From Curtobacterium sp. MCPF17_002 (GTDB lineage: Bacteria; Actinomycetota; Actinomycetes; Actinomycetales; Microbacteriaceae), in the NCBI RefSeq assembly GCF_003234115.2, contig NZ_CP126251.1, forward strand, positions 1,984,001 through 2,048,000: a stretch of 64,000 nucleotides of DNA, given 5' to 3'. The notes below the pieces were generated by a model. The model was given only the letters and a program-made list of their open reading frames with translations, was not told the origin of the DNA and searched no databases. The translations under genes were made by a program, and so were the position numbers. Shown in pieces: positions 33,279-41,829 of this stretch. Within the stretch, counting starts at the first letter, position 1, and each line of letters opens with the position of its first letter.

Positions 33279-33339
33279 GTGCGAGGTTCCGTACTCCGTG
33301 CGCCGCTCGATGAGTGGCACCGAGTACGGAACCTCGCAC
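33279..33339. terminator. Long palindrome between convergent SDR and permease genes
   Basis: Arms GTGCGAGGTTCCGTACTC (33279-33296) and GAGTACGGAACCTCGCAC (33322-33339) are perfectly complementary, and pairing continues inward after one mismatch. It could stop transcription from both sides. It is unrelated in sequence to the CTGGAGG family but similar in layout to palindrome A of the 17.5 kb array. Confidence 0.7.
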
Positions 33340-33393
33340 GGGGCGGGTCGGGACGGCCCGGCACCGGCGCGGCGCGGCACGGGGCGGCGCGCC

Positions 33394-34350
33394 CTACCCC
33401 TTCGCGCCGGTCGTGGCGATCCCCTCGACGAACTGCCGCTGCCCGATGAAGAACAGGATGATCATCGGCACCGTGGTGATCACCGAAGCCGTCACGATGA
33501 GCTCCCAGTGGAACTCGCCGCCGAACCCGAACTGGTCGACCATCGCCTTGAGCCCGCGCGGCACGGTGAACGTCGCCGAGTCCCGCAGGTAGATGAGCGG
33601 CTTCATCAGGTCGGTCCAGCTCGCCTGCGCCTCGAACAGGGCCGTGACGACGAGCGCCGGCTTGCAGAGCGGCAGCGCCACCGACCAGAACACCCGGAAG
33701 TTCCCGGCGCCGTCGACCGTCGCCGCGTCGAACGTGTCGCGGGGGAGTCCGAGGAAGAACTGCCGGAGCAGGAACACGTAGAACGCCGAGCCGAACAGGT
33801 TCCCGGCCCAGAGCGGTGTGAGCGTGCCCGACTGCCCCAGCGTGTTCCAGATCATGAACGTGGGGATCATCGTGACCGCGCCGGGCAGCATCATCGTCGC
33901 GAGCACCAGCCCGAACAGCAGGTTCCGGCCGCGGAACCGGAAGTACGCGAACCCCCAGGCGACCATCGCCGACGTGAACGTCACCGCGACCGTCGCGAGC
34001 AGGGTGACGACGAGGGTGTTCCCGATCCACAGGGCCATCGGCGCCGACTGCCAGATCGTGACGTAGTTGTCGAGGGTGAAGGTGCGCGGGATGAGCGCGT
34101 TGTCGAACACCTGGCTGCGGGGCTTGAACGAGGCGCTCACCAACCAGAGGAACGGGTACAGGAACACCACGGCGCAGACGACGAGCGCCGCGATCGTCAG
34201 GCCGCGGCGCCAGCCGCGCCCTGACCCGTGTTCCGGGCGGACCGCACCGGTGGCACCGGCCCGCACCGAGCGGGGTGGGACCGGCCCCGGACCGACGGCG
34301 GCCGTCGTGTCGGGGGAGGTCGTGCCTCCAGGCAGCGTCTCGGCGCTCAT
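33394..34350 (-). CDS. Carbohydrate ABC transporter permease (MalG/UgpE type)
   Basis: A CUT1-family inner-membrane permease of 318 residues. After a disordered N-terminus of about 50 residues come six membrane helices; the EAA loop is DAATVDGAGNFRVFWSVALPLCKPAL, where the ATPase docks. The C-terminus FIGQRQFVEGIATTGAKG is typical of the MalG branch. It overlaps the second permease by 4 bases. No ATPase gene is present; a shared MsmK/UgpC-type ATPase elsewhere is expected. Confidence 0.94.
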   Translation of the reverse strand: MSAETLPGGTTSPDTTAAVGPGPVPPRSVRAGATGAVRPEHGSGRGWRRGLTIAALVVCAVVFLYPFLWLVSASFKPRSQVFDNALIPRTFTLDNYVTIWQSAPMALWIGNTLVVTLLATVAVTFTSAMVAWGFAYFRFRGRNLLFGLVLATMMLPGAVTMIPTFMIWNTLGQSGTLTPLWAGNLFGSAFYVFLLRQFFLGLPRDTFDAATVDGAGNFRVFWSVALPLCKPALVVTALFEAQASWTDLMKPLIYLRDSATFTVPRGLKAMVDQFGFGGEFHWELIVTASVITTVPMIILFFIGQRQFVEGIATTGAKG

Positions 34351-35270
34351 GCGTCGCCCCCTTCGTAGTGGACGAGCCGTCGCGAGACACGGATCTGGAC
34401 GATCGTGACGGCGAGGATGATGACGAAGAGCACCCAGGCCATCGCCGACGCGAAGCCCATGTGGAGGTACTCGAAGCCCTGCTGGAAGAGGTAGATCACG
34501 TAGAACAGGGCCGCGTCGTTGCCGTAGGCGGAACTCGACGCCCCGAAGAACGCGGTGTACGACTCCGTGAACGTCTGGAACGACGCGATCGTGGTGACCA
34601 CCGTGACGAAGAAGACGGTCGGACTGATGAGGGGGAGTGTCACCCGGAGCGTCCGCTGCCAGGGGCCGGCGCCGTCGAGCGTGGCGGCCTCGAGGAGGTC
34701 GGTCGGCACGGCGCGGAGCGCGGCGAGGAAGATCACCACGCTCGCGCCGACGGTCCAGAGGCTCATGATGACGAGGCCCGGCTTCACCCACGCGGGGTCC
34801 GTCGTCCACGCCGGCCCGTCGATGCCGACGAGCGCCAGCGCGCGGTTCACCAGGCCGTCCTGCCCGTTGAACACGAGCAGGAACAGGGCGCCCACCGCCA
34901 CCGCCGGTGTCATCTTGGGCAGGAAGAACACCGTGCGGAAGAACCCGGACGCCCGGCCGGCCCGTGCCAGCAGCAGGGCGAGCGCGAGGGACACGAGGAC
35001 GTGGGCGGGGACCTCGAGGACCGTGAAGAGCACTGTGTTGCCGAGCGAGAGCGCGACCTTCGGGTCCTGGAAGAGCTGGACGTAGTTGTCCCAGCCGACC
35101 CAGCGGGCCGCGTGCAGGACGTCGTAGTCGGTCATCGACAGCCAGGCGCTCTGCAGGATCGGCCACAGGGTGAACACCAGGAACCCGATGATCCACGGGC
35201 TGATGAAGAGGAGTGCGCTCGTCGCTTCGCGGCGTCGGCGGCGGCGCACGCCGGTCCGGATGGTCGTCAT
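34347..35270 (-). CDS. Carbohydrate ABC transporter permease (MalF/UgpA type)
   Basis: This is the partner permease, 307 residues, with six membrane helices. The start MTTIRTGVRRRRRREATSAL leads into the first helix LLFISPWIIGFLVFTLWPI; the EAA loop is EAATLDGAGPWQRTLRVTLPLISP. ATGA overlaps on both sides (with the binding protein upstream and the MalG-type gene downstream) show a tight three-gene operon. Confidence 0.94.
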   Translation of the reverse strand: MTTIRTGVRRRRRREATSALLFISPWIIGFLVFTLWPILQSAWLSMTDYDVLHAARWVGWDNYVQLFQDPKVALSLGNTVLFTVLEVPAHVLVSLALALLLARAGRASGFFRTVFFLPKMTPAVAVGALFLLVFNGQDGLVNRALALVGIDGPAWTTDPAWVKPGLVIMSLWTVGASVVIFLAALRAVPTDLLEAATLDGAGPWQRTLRVTLPLISPTVFFVTVVTTIASFQTFTESYTAFFGASSSAYGNDAALFYVIYLFQQGFEYLHMGFASAMAWVLFVIILAVTIVQIRVSRRLVHYEGGDA

Positions 35271-36682
35271 CGTCGTCCTTCCTCGGCCCAGGCCGCGTCG
35301 AGCGCCTGCTGGGCCACCTCCTGCGCGCGTGCCATCGCCTGCTCCGGCGTGGCCTGCCCGTTGAGCACGCTGTTCACCCCGTCCTGCCACGCCTTCGCGA
35401 ACTCGGCGGCTGCGGGGTTCGCCGGTGCCGACACGGCGTGGTCGTTCGCCGTGTAGATCGCACGGACCGCCTGCACCCACTGGTCGTCCGACGACCGGCC
35501 CTGCTCCGCCGCCTGGTCGAGCGCCATGCGTTCGATCCGCGCGTCCGCCGCACGGTTCGCGGTGAGGAGCCCGGTGAACTGCTTGTGGGTCTTGGTCCCC
35601 GCGCTGATGCGGGCCTTCGCGGCCGCGATCCACGCGTCGACACCGGTCATCGTCACGGCGTACCGGCAGGCGAGCTGCGGGTCCCGTGCGTTCACCGGCA
35701 CACCCCACGCGCTGCCGCCGGCGAACGCGATCGGGTCGCCCTGCCGGTCGCGGAACGCGTCGAACTGCAGGCGCACGTCGGGGCTGACGTCCTCGAGCAC
35801 GTTGACGTACCAGTTGTCCATCGGCTCCGCACCGAGACCGCCCGACGCGAACGGGTTGTCCTCGCCGAACAGGTCGGCCGCGTCGCGCACCGCCTTCACC
35901 CGGTCGAACCCGCCCTCGGGTCCGGTCAGCGACACGGCGTACCGCAGCGCCTCGACCACCGCCGGGTCGTCGAGCTGCGCCGTACGGCCGTCCTCCGAGA
36001 TGGGCCGAGCACCGTTGGCCAGGCTCCAGAGCCAGAAGAAGTCCGGCAGCTTCGCGTCGACGCCCATCACGTCGAGCCGTTTGCCGCTCGTCCGCGTCAT
36101 CGCCTCGTTCGCCGCCGTCATCGCGGCCCAGTCCGAACCGTTCACGTCGGCCATCGTCAGATCCGAGCGATCGAGCAGGTCCGTCGAGGCCATCGCGATC
36201 TGCAGCTGGTTGAACTCCGGCACCCCGTACACGTGGCCGCCGTGCGACACCTGCGCCACCGCGGTGTCGCGGAACCCGGAGGTCTTCGTGTCCGACCCGG
36301 CGAGGCAGCGGTCGAGGGGGAGCAGCGCACCCTGCGTGGCGAGGGACCCGATGTCGTCGCGGGACGCGTACACGAGGTCGGGGGGATCGCCCGCGGCCAC
36401 CGCGGACAGGAACGTCTGGGTGTCCAGGGCACCTTCGGCCATCGAGACGCGGACGTCCGGGCCGAGGGCCTTCCGGGCCACGCCGTCGCGGACCGTCGCG
36501 ACGTCGTCCCCGAGGCCGAAGCCCATCACGTCGAGGGTGCCGGACAGGTGGGCGTCCAGCGAGTAGTCGACGTGGCGGTCGTCGCGGGGTTGGATGCCGG
36601 AGGCGCACCCGGAGAGGACGAGGCCGATCACCACGAGGGAACCGAGTCCGGTGGCCCTCGTCGTCCTGCTGCGTCCGGACAC
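35267..36682 (-). CDS. Extracellular sugar-binding lipoprotein of ABC importer
   Basis: A family 1 solute-binding protein of 471 residues. Basic N-terminus, hydrophobic stretch and lipobox LVLSGC with C26 as lipidation site. The mature part resembles multiple-sugar-binding proteins (LDVMGFG, DPPDLVYAS, YGVPEFNQLQIA, FAGGSAWGVPV). GTG 36682 is preceded by GGAGGAAC. It is the first gene of the importer operon. The sugar is unknown; there is no glycosidase or regulator next to it. Confidence 0.92.
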   Translation of the reverse strand: MSGRSRTTRATGLGSLVVIGLVLSGCASGIQPRDDRHVDYSLDAHLSGTLDVMGFGLGDDVATVRDGVARKALGPDVRVSMAEGALDTQTFLSAVAAGDPPDLVYASRDDIGSLATQGALLPLDRCLAGSDTKTSGFRDTAVAQVSHGGHVYGVPEFNQLQIAMASTDLLDRSDLTMADVNGSDWAAMTAANEAMTRTSGKRLDVMGVDAKLPDFFWLWSLANGARPISEDGRTAQLDDPAVVEALRYAVSLTGPEGGFDRVKAVRDAADLFGEDNPFASGGLGAEPMDNWYVNVLEDVSPDVRLQFDAFRDRQGDPIAFAGGSAWGVPVNARDPQLACRYAVTMTGVDAWIAAAKARISAGTKTHKQFTGLLTANRAADARIERMALDQAAEQGRSSDDQWVQAVRAIYTANDHAVSAPANPAAAEFAKAWQDGVNSVLNGQATPEQAMARAQEVAQQALDAAWAEEGRR

Positions 36683-36816
36683 CGTTCCTCCATCCCCGCA
36701 CCCGCCGTTGGGCGCGACCCCTGCTTCTTCTTCTACCGGGCTTCGCGTGTGCTGGACAGGACCCGCGCTCCGGGGACAAAGCGACGGCTGTCGGTCGGGC
36801 GCCGTCACCGCAGTGC

Positions 36817-36830
36817 GGCCTGGAGGCCCG
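36817..36830. repeat. CTGGAGG-family half element
   Basis: GGCCTGGAGGCCCG in the divergent gap between the binding-protein and alcohol-dehydrogenase genes; only the left arm is clear. Confidence 0.5.
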
Positions 36831-36897
36831 TGGTGCGCCCGCAGGGCCACCGCCCGTCCGCGTCGTGGTCGCCCGTCACGGCCGTGGGCACGTCTGT

Positions 36898-36903
36898 CAG
36901 GAT
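36898..36903 (+). promoter_or_regulatory. -10 box of leaderless alcohol dehydrogenase gene
   Basis: CAGGAT, 6 bases before ATG 36910. Confidence 0.45.
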
Positions 36904-36909
36904 GGCCGG

Positions 36910-37941
36910 ATGCGCGCAGTGCAGTACGACCGGTTCGGCTCCGTCCCCTCGATCGTCGACCTGCCGGAGCCGGTGGCCCCGGAGGACGGCGTCGTCGTCC
37001 GGGTCGCCGCCACCGGGGTCTGCCGGAGCGACTGGCATGCATGGAAGGGGCACGACGACTCGGTCCGCCTGCCGCACGTGCCCGGGCACGAGTTCGCCGG
37101 CGTCGTGGCGTCCGTCGGGTCGGCGGTGACGCGCTTCGCCGTGGGGGAGCGGGTGACGGCGCCGTTCGTGTTCGCGTGCGGTTCGTGTGGCGAGTGCCTC
37201 GCCGGCGCCACCCAGGTCTGCACGCGGCAGCAGCAGCCCGGCTTCACGCTGCCGGGGTCCTACGCCGAGTCCGTGGTGGTGCCGCACGCCGACGTCAACC
37301 TCGTCGCGCTGCCCGATGCCGTGGGGTTCGCCGAGGCCGCCGGGCTCGGTTGCCGCTTCGGGACCGCCTACCACGCCCTGCACGCCCGAGGCCGGGTGGC
37401 GGAGGGGGAGTGGGTCGCGGTGTACGGCTGCGGCGGCGTGGGCCTGTCGACCGTGATCGTCGCGGTCGCAGCCGGGGCACGGGTCGTCGCGGTCGACGTG
37501 TCGCCGGCCGCGCTCGCGCGGGCCGAGGCGCTCGGGGCCGTGCCCGTCCCGATGGACGACGGCGTCGTCGGCACCGTCCGGTCGATCACGGACGGCGGAG
37601 CGCAGGTCTCGGTCGACGCGTTCGGCAGCCGGGCCACCTCGGTCGCCGCCGTGGCGTCCCTGCGCCCGCGCGGGCGGCACGTGCAGGTCGGGCTGCTGCT
37701 CGACGACGACGCCGCGCCCGCGATCGCGATGGGGCGCGTGATCGCCGAGGAGCTCGAGCTGCTCGGCAGCCACGGGATCGCCGTTGGGGAGTACGCCGCG
37801 ATGCTCGACGACATCGTCGCGGGGAGGCTCCGTCCGGCGGAGTCCCTCGGTCGGACGATCGGCTTCGACGACCTGCCCGACGCGCTCGTGGCGATGGACG
37901 GCCCCGCCGGATCGGCCGGCATGACCGTCGCGGTGTTCTGA
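36910..37941 (+). CDS. Zinc-dependent alcohol dehydrogenase
   Basis: A medium-chain dehydrogenase of 343 residues. Catalytic zinc ligands: C38 (GVCRSDWHAW) and H60/E61 (PGHEF), with a third ligand probably the Cys in GLGCRFGTAYHAL. The structural zinc is bound by C90, C93, C96 and C104 (CGSCGECLAGATQVC). The cofactor motif is YGCGGVGLSTV with an acidic VAVDVS, suggesting NAD. The substrate is unknown. It is leaderless by promoter spacing, and ends 8 bases from the convergent lipoprotein gene. Confidence 0.93.
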   Translation: MRAVQYDRFGSVPSIVDLPEPVAPEDGVVVRVAATGVCRSDWHAWKGHDDSVRLPHVPGHEFAGVVASVGSAVTRFAVGERVTAPFVFACGSCGECLAGATQVCTRQQQPGFTLPGSYAESVVVPHADVNLVALPDAVGFAEAAGLGCRFGTAYHALHARGRVAEGEWVAVYGCGGVGLSTVIVAVAAGARVVAVDVSPAALARAEALGAVPVPMDDGVVGTVRSITDGGAQVSVDAFGSRATSVAAVASLRPRGRHVQVGLLLDDDAAPAIAMGRVIAEELELLGSHGIAVGEYAAMLDDIVAGRLRPAESLGRTIGFDDLPDALVAMDGPAGSAGMTVAVF

Positions 37942-37949
37942 CCCGCGTC

Positions 37950-38417
37950 TCAGCCGCCGGGTGCCGGTTCGACGGACACCGGCAGCGCAGCACGCGTCTG
38001 GTCGCCACCGTGCGAGGTGACCGCGAGGACCGCATCGCCGCTCGGCAGGTCGTCGGGCAGCGCGAACGACCCGCTCACGGTGAACCGTTCGCCGGTCGGC
38101 TCCGGGTGTCCGAGGACGACCGCCTCGCCGGTGACCGAGGGGGTGATCGTCACGTCGACGTCATCCGCGGCGCGGGGCGTTCCACCGGTGTCCTCGCAGG
38201 TCTGCCACATCCAGTCGACGCTGAGCCGGACGACGCCGCCCGGCTGGAGTGACGAGTCCCCGAGTTCGAGTTCCGGCCCGGCGCAGGAGCCGGACGCACT
38301 GCCGCTCACGCAGCCGGTGAGGGACACCACGGCCGCGAGCACGAGCGACCCGACCACGATCCGCCGCCGCACCGTCGCAGTCCGCGGCCCCGTCGCCACC
38401 GGCTGGCCCGACGTCAT
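37950..38417 (-). CDS. Putative lipoprotein
   Basis: A 155-residue protein with an RRR-containing N-terminus, a hydrophobic segment and lipobox VSLTGC with C36; the mature part (VRLSVDWMWQTCEDTGG, PTGERFTVSGSFALPDDLPSGDAVLAVTS) looks like a small beta-sandwich domain. I do not recognise the family. It is the last gene of a three-gene operon, overlapping arsC by 4 bases. Confidence 0.75.
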   Translation of the reverse strand: MTSGQPVATGPRTATVRRRIVVGSLVLAAVVSLTGCVSGSASGSCAGPELELGDSSLQPGGVVRLSVDWMWQTCEDTGGTPRAADDVDVTITPSVTGEAVVLGHPEPTGERFTVSGSFALPDDLPSGDAVLAVTSHGGDQTRAALPVSVEPAPGG

Positions 38418-38854
38418 GCCGCGGTGGGGAGCAGCGATGCGAGCAGCACCTGCACCCGCTGCCTGATCTCGTCGCGGATCGGTCGCACGTCCTCGATGCC
38501 CTTGCCCGCGGGGTCCGTCAGCTCCCAGTCCTCGTAGCGCTTGCCCGGGAACACGGGGCAGGCGTCGCCGCACCCCATCGTGATGACGGCGTCGGAGTCG
38601 CGCACCTGCTCGGTGGTGAGGACCTTCGGCTGGTTCGACGCGATGTCGATGCCGTCCTCGGCCATCGCCTGGATCGCGACGGGGTTGATCTCGTCCTTCG
38701 GTTCGGAACCGGCGCTGCGGACCTCGACGCGGTCGCCGCCGAACGCCTGCGCGTAGCCCGCTGCCATCTGGGACCGGCCGGCGTTGTGGACGCAAACGAA
38801 CAGGATCGTGGGGACCGTGGTTGACGTGGGCTCGGTCGTCGTGGGCTCGGTCAT
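38414..38854 (-). CDS. arsC: Arsenate reductase ArsC (low-molecular-weight phosphatase fold)
   Basis: 146 residues. The PTP loop is CVHNAGRS (C21 to R27), and the thioredoxin-type redox cysteines are in MGCGDACPVFPG (C95, C99), with WELTDPAGKG supplying the Asp acid. This matches thioredoxin- or mycothiol/mycoredoxin-coupled arsenate reductases. No arsB/acr3 pump and no arsR lie beside it, which is unusual. It has 4-base overlaps with the reductase gene upstream and the lipoprotein downstream. Confidence 0.92.
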   Translation of the reverse strand: MTEPTTTEPTSTTVPTILFVCVHNAGRSQMAAGYAQAFGGDRVEVRSAGSEPKDEINPVAIQAMAEDGIDIASNQPKVLTTEQVRDSDAVITMGCGDACPVFPGKRYEDWELTDPAGKGIEDVRPIRDEIRQRVQVLLASLLPTAA

Positions 38855-39456
38855 CGTGGCGCGGTTCCGCTCGGTCGGTAGACATCGCCCTTCGCCCCGC
38901 CGTCGAACACCGTCGAGCTGACGAGTTCGAGGTCCAGCTCGTCCGGCAGTCCGTCGAAGACGCCGGCACCCGAGCCGAGCACGACGGGGAGGATCGCCAG
39001 GCGGTACTCGTCGACGAGGCCGGCGCGCACCAGGCTGCGGCAGAAGTCCGTGCCGCCCTGCGCGAGGACGTACCCGCCGTCCTCGCTGCGCAACCGGTCC
39101 ACCTCGGCCGCCAGGTCACCGCTCGCCACTCGGGCACCGGCCCACGAGGCCGCTGCGGGGGAGTCACCCGCGGTTCCCGCCACCAGCGCCGGGTCGAAGT
39201 CGGACCGACGGGTGAAGACCACCTTCGGGATGCTGTTCATCGGCGCGGCCATCGGCGTCGTCGCGTTCGCCCAGAACCCCGCGATCGACTCGAAGGTCGT
39301 GCGACCGAAGGCGTGGACGCCGGCGCCGGCGAGGGTGTCGAGCACCCAGGCGGCCGAGTCCGGGCCGGCGGCGCGGAACATCCAGTCGGAGTCCGCACGG
39401 GTCCCGGCGACGAACCCGTCGAGGGACATCGACATCTTCAGGACGAGCTTCCGCAT
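38851..39456 (-). CDS. Dihydrofolate-reductase-like protein (RibD C-terminal family)
   Basis: A 201-residue protein of the RibD_C/YwjB type: LKMSMSLDGFVAG at the start, HAFGRTTFESIAGFW, VVFTRRSDF and YVLAQGGTDFCRSLVRAGLVDEYRLAILPVVLGSG. It is probably an NADPH-dependent reductase of unknown substrate. ATG 39456 has TAGCAT 7 bases upstream (leaderless), and a second possible -10 further upstream inside an AT-rich dyad. It is the first gene of the operon with arsC and the lipoprotein. Confidence 0.9.
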   Translation of the reverse strand: MRKLVLKMSMSLDGFVAGTRADSDWMFRAAGPDSAAWVLDTLAGAGVHAFGRTTFESIAGFWANATTPMAAPMNSIPKVVFTRRSDFDPALVAGTAGDSPAAASWAGARVASGDLAAEVDRLRSEDGGYVLAQGGTDFCRSLVRAGLVDEYRLAILPVVLGSGAGVFDGLPDELDLELVSSTVFDGGAKGDVYRPSGTAPR

Positions 39457-39463
39457 GATCGCG

Positions 39464-39469
39464 ATGCTA
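39464..39469 (-). promoter_or_regulatory. -10 box of leaderless reductase-arsC operon
   Basis: TAGCAT on the minus strand, 7 bases before ATG 39456. Confidence 0.45.
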
Positions 39470-39521
39470 GAGGGGAGCGGAACGGAGCACCAGACGTGGG
39501 GTGCGGTCGACCTGAGTTGAC

Positions 39522-39535
39522 ATAATATGCATTAT
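39522..39535. promoter_or_regulatory. AT-rich MarR-like operator
   Basis: ATAAT-ATGC-ATTAT, an exact dyad standing out in very GC-rich DNA, in the gap between marR and the reductase operon. Read on the minus strand it contains TATTAT, a possible -10 for the operon. Confidence 0.55.
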
Positions 39536-39566
39536 CGGCGCACGCCCCGGCGGCCGCCGCGACGCC

Positions 39567-40061
39567 TCACCGCGGCCACAGGTTCACCAGCAACCGCGCG
39601 AGTTCGTCGAGGTCGTGATCCGGCCACTCCGCGAGGTTGCTGCGGAACTCGTCCCGCGCGCCGTTCCGGATCGCTTCCATCCGCTCGACGGCACGGTCGG
39701 TCGGGCTGATGATGACCGCGCGCCGGTCGGCAGGGTCCTGACCGCGTGACACGAGGCCGAGCGACTCGAGCTCGTGCAACAACCTGCTGAGGACGCTCTT
39801 GTCGAACCCCAGCGACTCCGCCAGGACTCCTGCCCCCATCGGCCCACCGGCGACGAGTTCCTGCAGCGCGCGGAACCCCGAGGGCTTGAGCGCCGGATCG
39901 ACGTCGGTCGCCTGCTGCCGAAGCCGTGTGCGGTACGCGCTGAACAGCATCGCGAACTGCCGCTCGAGCGCGTCGATCCGGCTCTCCACGCCTCCCCCGA
40001 CCGCGCTGGGTTCTGCGGCGGTCGGGGTCTCGGGCGACGTCATCTCACGAGTGTCGGCCAT
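39567..40061 (-). CDS. MarR-family transcriptional regulator
   Basis: A 164-residue winged-helix regulator: GVLAESLGFDKSVLSRLLHELESLGLVSRGQDPADRRAVIISPTDRA covers the recognition helix and wing. ATG 40061 lies inside the end of the efflux-pump gene, with AAGG just upstream, so it is co-translated with the pump; ATG 40043 is an alternative start. Co-transcription with the pump suggests autoregulation through the dyads upstream of that gene, and possibly action at the AT-rich site at 39522. Confidence 0.9.
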   Translation of the reverse strand: MADTREMTSPETPTAAEPSAVGGGVESRIDALERQFAMLFSAYRTRLRQQATDVDPALKPSGFRALQELVAGGPMGAGVLAESLGFDKSVLSRLLHELESLGLVSRGQDPADRRAVIISPTDRAVERMEAIRNGARDEFRSNLAEWPDHDLDELARLLVNLWPR

Positions 40062-41757
40062 GCGCCTTGTCGCCCGCCTGGGAACCACTGTCCGTGACGA
40101 CAGGGTTCGAGCCCGTCACGGTCCCGACGCCGGCGAAGTCCTCGGCGGCACCGGCGAGCGGCCCCGCGTCGGTGGAGCGCTCGGCGACGGTCTTGGTGGT
40201 GAGGGGCTTGTTCGGCATGAAGATGATCGCCAGCACGAGCAGGACCGAGATCGGAGCCGCGATGAGGAAGATGTTCGCGACGGCCTGACCGTAGGCGGAC
40301 TCGATGATCTGACGGACACCGTCGGGCAGCTGGCTGACGGCCGGGATGCTGCCGGAGGCGAGCTCCTTCGCCACGGCAGCGCCCTTCTCGCCGAGCGCGG
40401 CGATGGCCTTGCCGATCGCCACCTGCTTGTCGCCGAGCAGATCGGAGACGCGGGTGCCGAGGACGGTGCCGAGGACGGAGACGCCGAGCGCGCCGCCCAG
40501 CGACCGGAAGAACGCGACACCGGCGGAGGCGGCACCGATGTTCCGCGGCTCGGTGGTGTTCTGCACCACGAGCACGAGGTTCTGCATGACCGAGCCGACG
40601 CCGGATCCCATGATGAACATGTAGACCGCGACGACGATGTACGGGGTGTCGTACTGGATCGTGCCCATCAGGGCGAGACCGACGACGAGCGCGATCGAGC
40701 CGATGAGCATGATCGGCTTCCACTTGCCCGTCTTGGTGACGAGCATGCCGCCGACGGTCGACGCGATCAGCAGGCCGCCGATCATCGGGATGGTCAGCAG
40801 ACCGGACTGGGTCGGGGTGGCGCCACGGGCGAGCTGCATGTACTGCGCCAGGTACACCGTCGCGCCGAACATCGCGATGCCGACGGCGATGGAGCCGATG
40901 ACGGCCATCGAGAACGTCCGGTTCTTGAACAGCGACATCGGGATGACGGGTTCCTTCGCGCGGAGCTCGACGAACACCGTGGCGACGAGCAGGACGACCG
41001 CACCGATCACCATCACGAACGAGGTCGGCGAGACCCAGTCGAAGTTCTTGCCGGCCAGGGTGACCCAGATGAGCAGGAGCGAGACGCCGCCGGCGATGGT
41101 CGCGATGCCGAGGTAGTCGATCGAGACCTTCCGCTTCGGCATGGTCCGGAGCTTCAGCGTGACCTGCAGCAGGATGATCGCGGCGACGGCGAACGGGACG
41201 CCGACGAAGAAGTTCCAGCGCCAGCCGAGGCTGTCCGTGAGGAGCCCGCCGAACAGCGGCCCACCGACGGTACCGACGGCCATGACGGCGCCGAAGTACC
41301 CGCCGTAGCGCCCGCGCTCACGCGGGCTGATGATGTCGGCCAGGATGATCTGGCTGAGGGCGGTCAGACCGCCGGCGCCGAGGCCCTGCACCACGCGGAA
41401 CGTGATCAGCGTGCCGGGGTTCTGCGAGAACCCGGCCAGCGCCGAACCGAGCACGAAGATCACCAGGGAGAGCTGGATGAGGAGCTTCCGGTTGAAGAGG
41501 TCGGCGAGCTTGCCCCAGACCGGCGTGGAGACCGTCGTCGCCAGGAGCGTCGACGTCACGACCCAGGTGTAGGCGCTCTCGCCGCCGCCGAGGTCCCCGA
41601 TGATCCGTGGGAGCGACGTGCTGACCACGGTGGACGCGAGGATCGCCACGAACATGCCGAGCAGCAGTCCCGAGAGCGCCTCGAGCACCTGACGCTGCGA
41701 CATGGCGGGTGCGTCTGCTGATCGCTCGTGTGCGACCTCGGACCTGGGTTCTGACAT
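40045..41757 (-). CDS. DHA2-family MFS multidrug efflux transporter
   Basis: A 570-residue EmrB/QacA-type proton antiporter with 14 membrane helices. Motif A is GKLADLFNRKLL, the start is LLLGMFVAILASTVVSTSLPRIIGDLGG, and motif C is in GGYFGAVMAVGTVGGPLFGGLL. A large loop between the last two helices (about residues 450-510) is typical. ATG 41757 has GAGGAG 9 bases upstream. The downstream MarR gene overlaps it. The drug substrates cannot be predicted. Confidence 0.94.
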   Translation of the reverse strand: MSEPRSEVAHERSADAPAMSQRQVLEALSGLLLGMFVAILASTVVSTSLPRIIGDLGGGESAYTWVVTSTLLATTVSTPVWGKLADLFNRKLLIQLSLVIFVLGSALAGFSQNPGTLITFRVVQGLGAGGLTALSQIILADIISPRERGRYGGYFGAVMAVGTVGGPLFGGLLTDSLGWRWNFFVGVPFAVAAIILLQVTLKLRTMPKRKVSIDYLGIATIAGGVSLLLIWVTLAGKNFDWVSPTSFVMVIGAVVLLVATVFVELRAKEPVIPMSLFKNRTFSMAVIGSIAVGIAMFGATVYLAQYMQLARGATPTQSGLLTIPMIGGLLIASTVGGMLVTKTGKWKPIMLIGSIALVVGLALMGTIQYDTPYIVVAVYMFIMGSGVGSVMQNLVLVVQNTTEPRNIGAASAGVAFFRSLGGALGVSVLGTVLGTRVSDLLGDKQVAIGKAIAALGEKGAAVAKELASGSIPAVSQLPDGVRQIIESAYGQAVANIFLIAAPISVLLVLAIIFMPNKPLTTKTVAERSTDAGPLAGAAEDFAGVGTVTGSNPVVTDSGSQAGDKAHGRHS

Positions 41758-41805
41758 CTGTGCTCCTCGTGGGGACGACCGGCGTGCCACGCTGCACCCG
41801 TTTAC

Positions 41806-41819
41806 TTGACCAAGATCAA
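41806..41819. promoter_or_regulatory. Second, imperfect dyad before efflux pump
   Basis: TTGACC-AA-GATCAA, one mismatch between arms, 24 bases from the perfect dyad and sharing its TTGAC/TCAA half sites. Confidence 0.4.
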
Positions 41820-41829
41820 TGATCCCACT

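Noticed and set aside
34322..34335. CTGGAGG-family copy in the MalG-type permease gene
   Set aside because: GTGCCTCCAGGCAG resembles a half arm, but it is short, lacks the CGCG part and encodes ordinary Pro-Gly-Gly codons.
39517..39522. TTGACA as a plus-strand -35 element
   Set aside because: No -10 at 16-18 bases downstream and no plus-strand gene follows; the sequence is better read as part of the AT-rich dyad.
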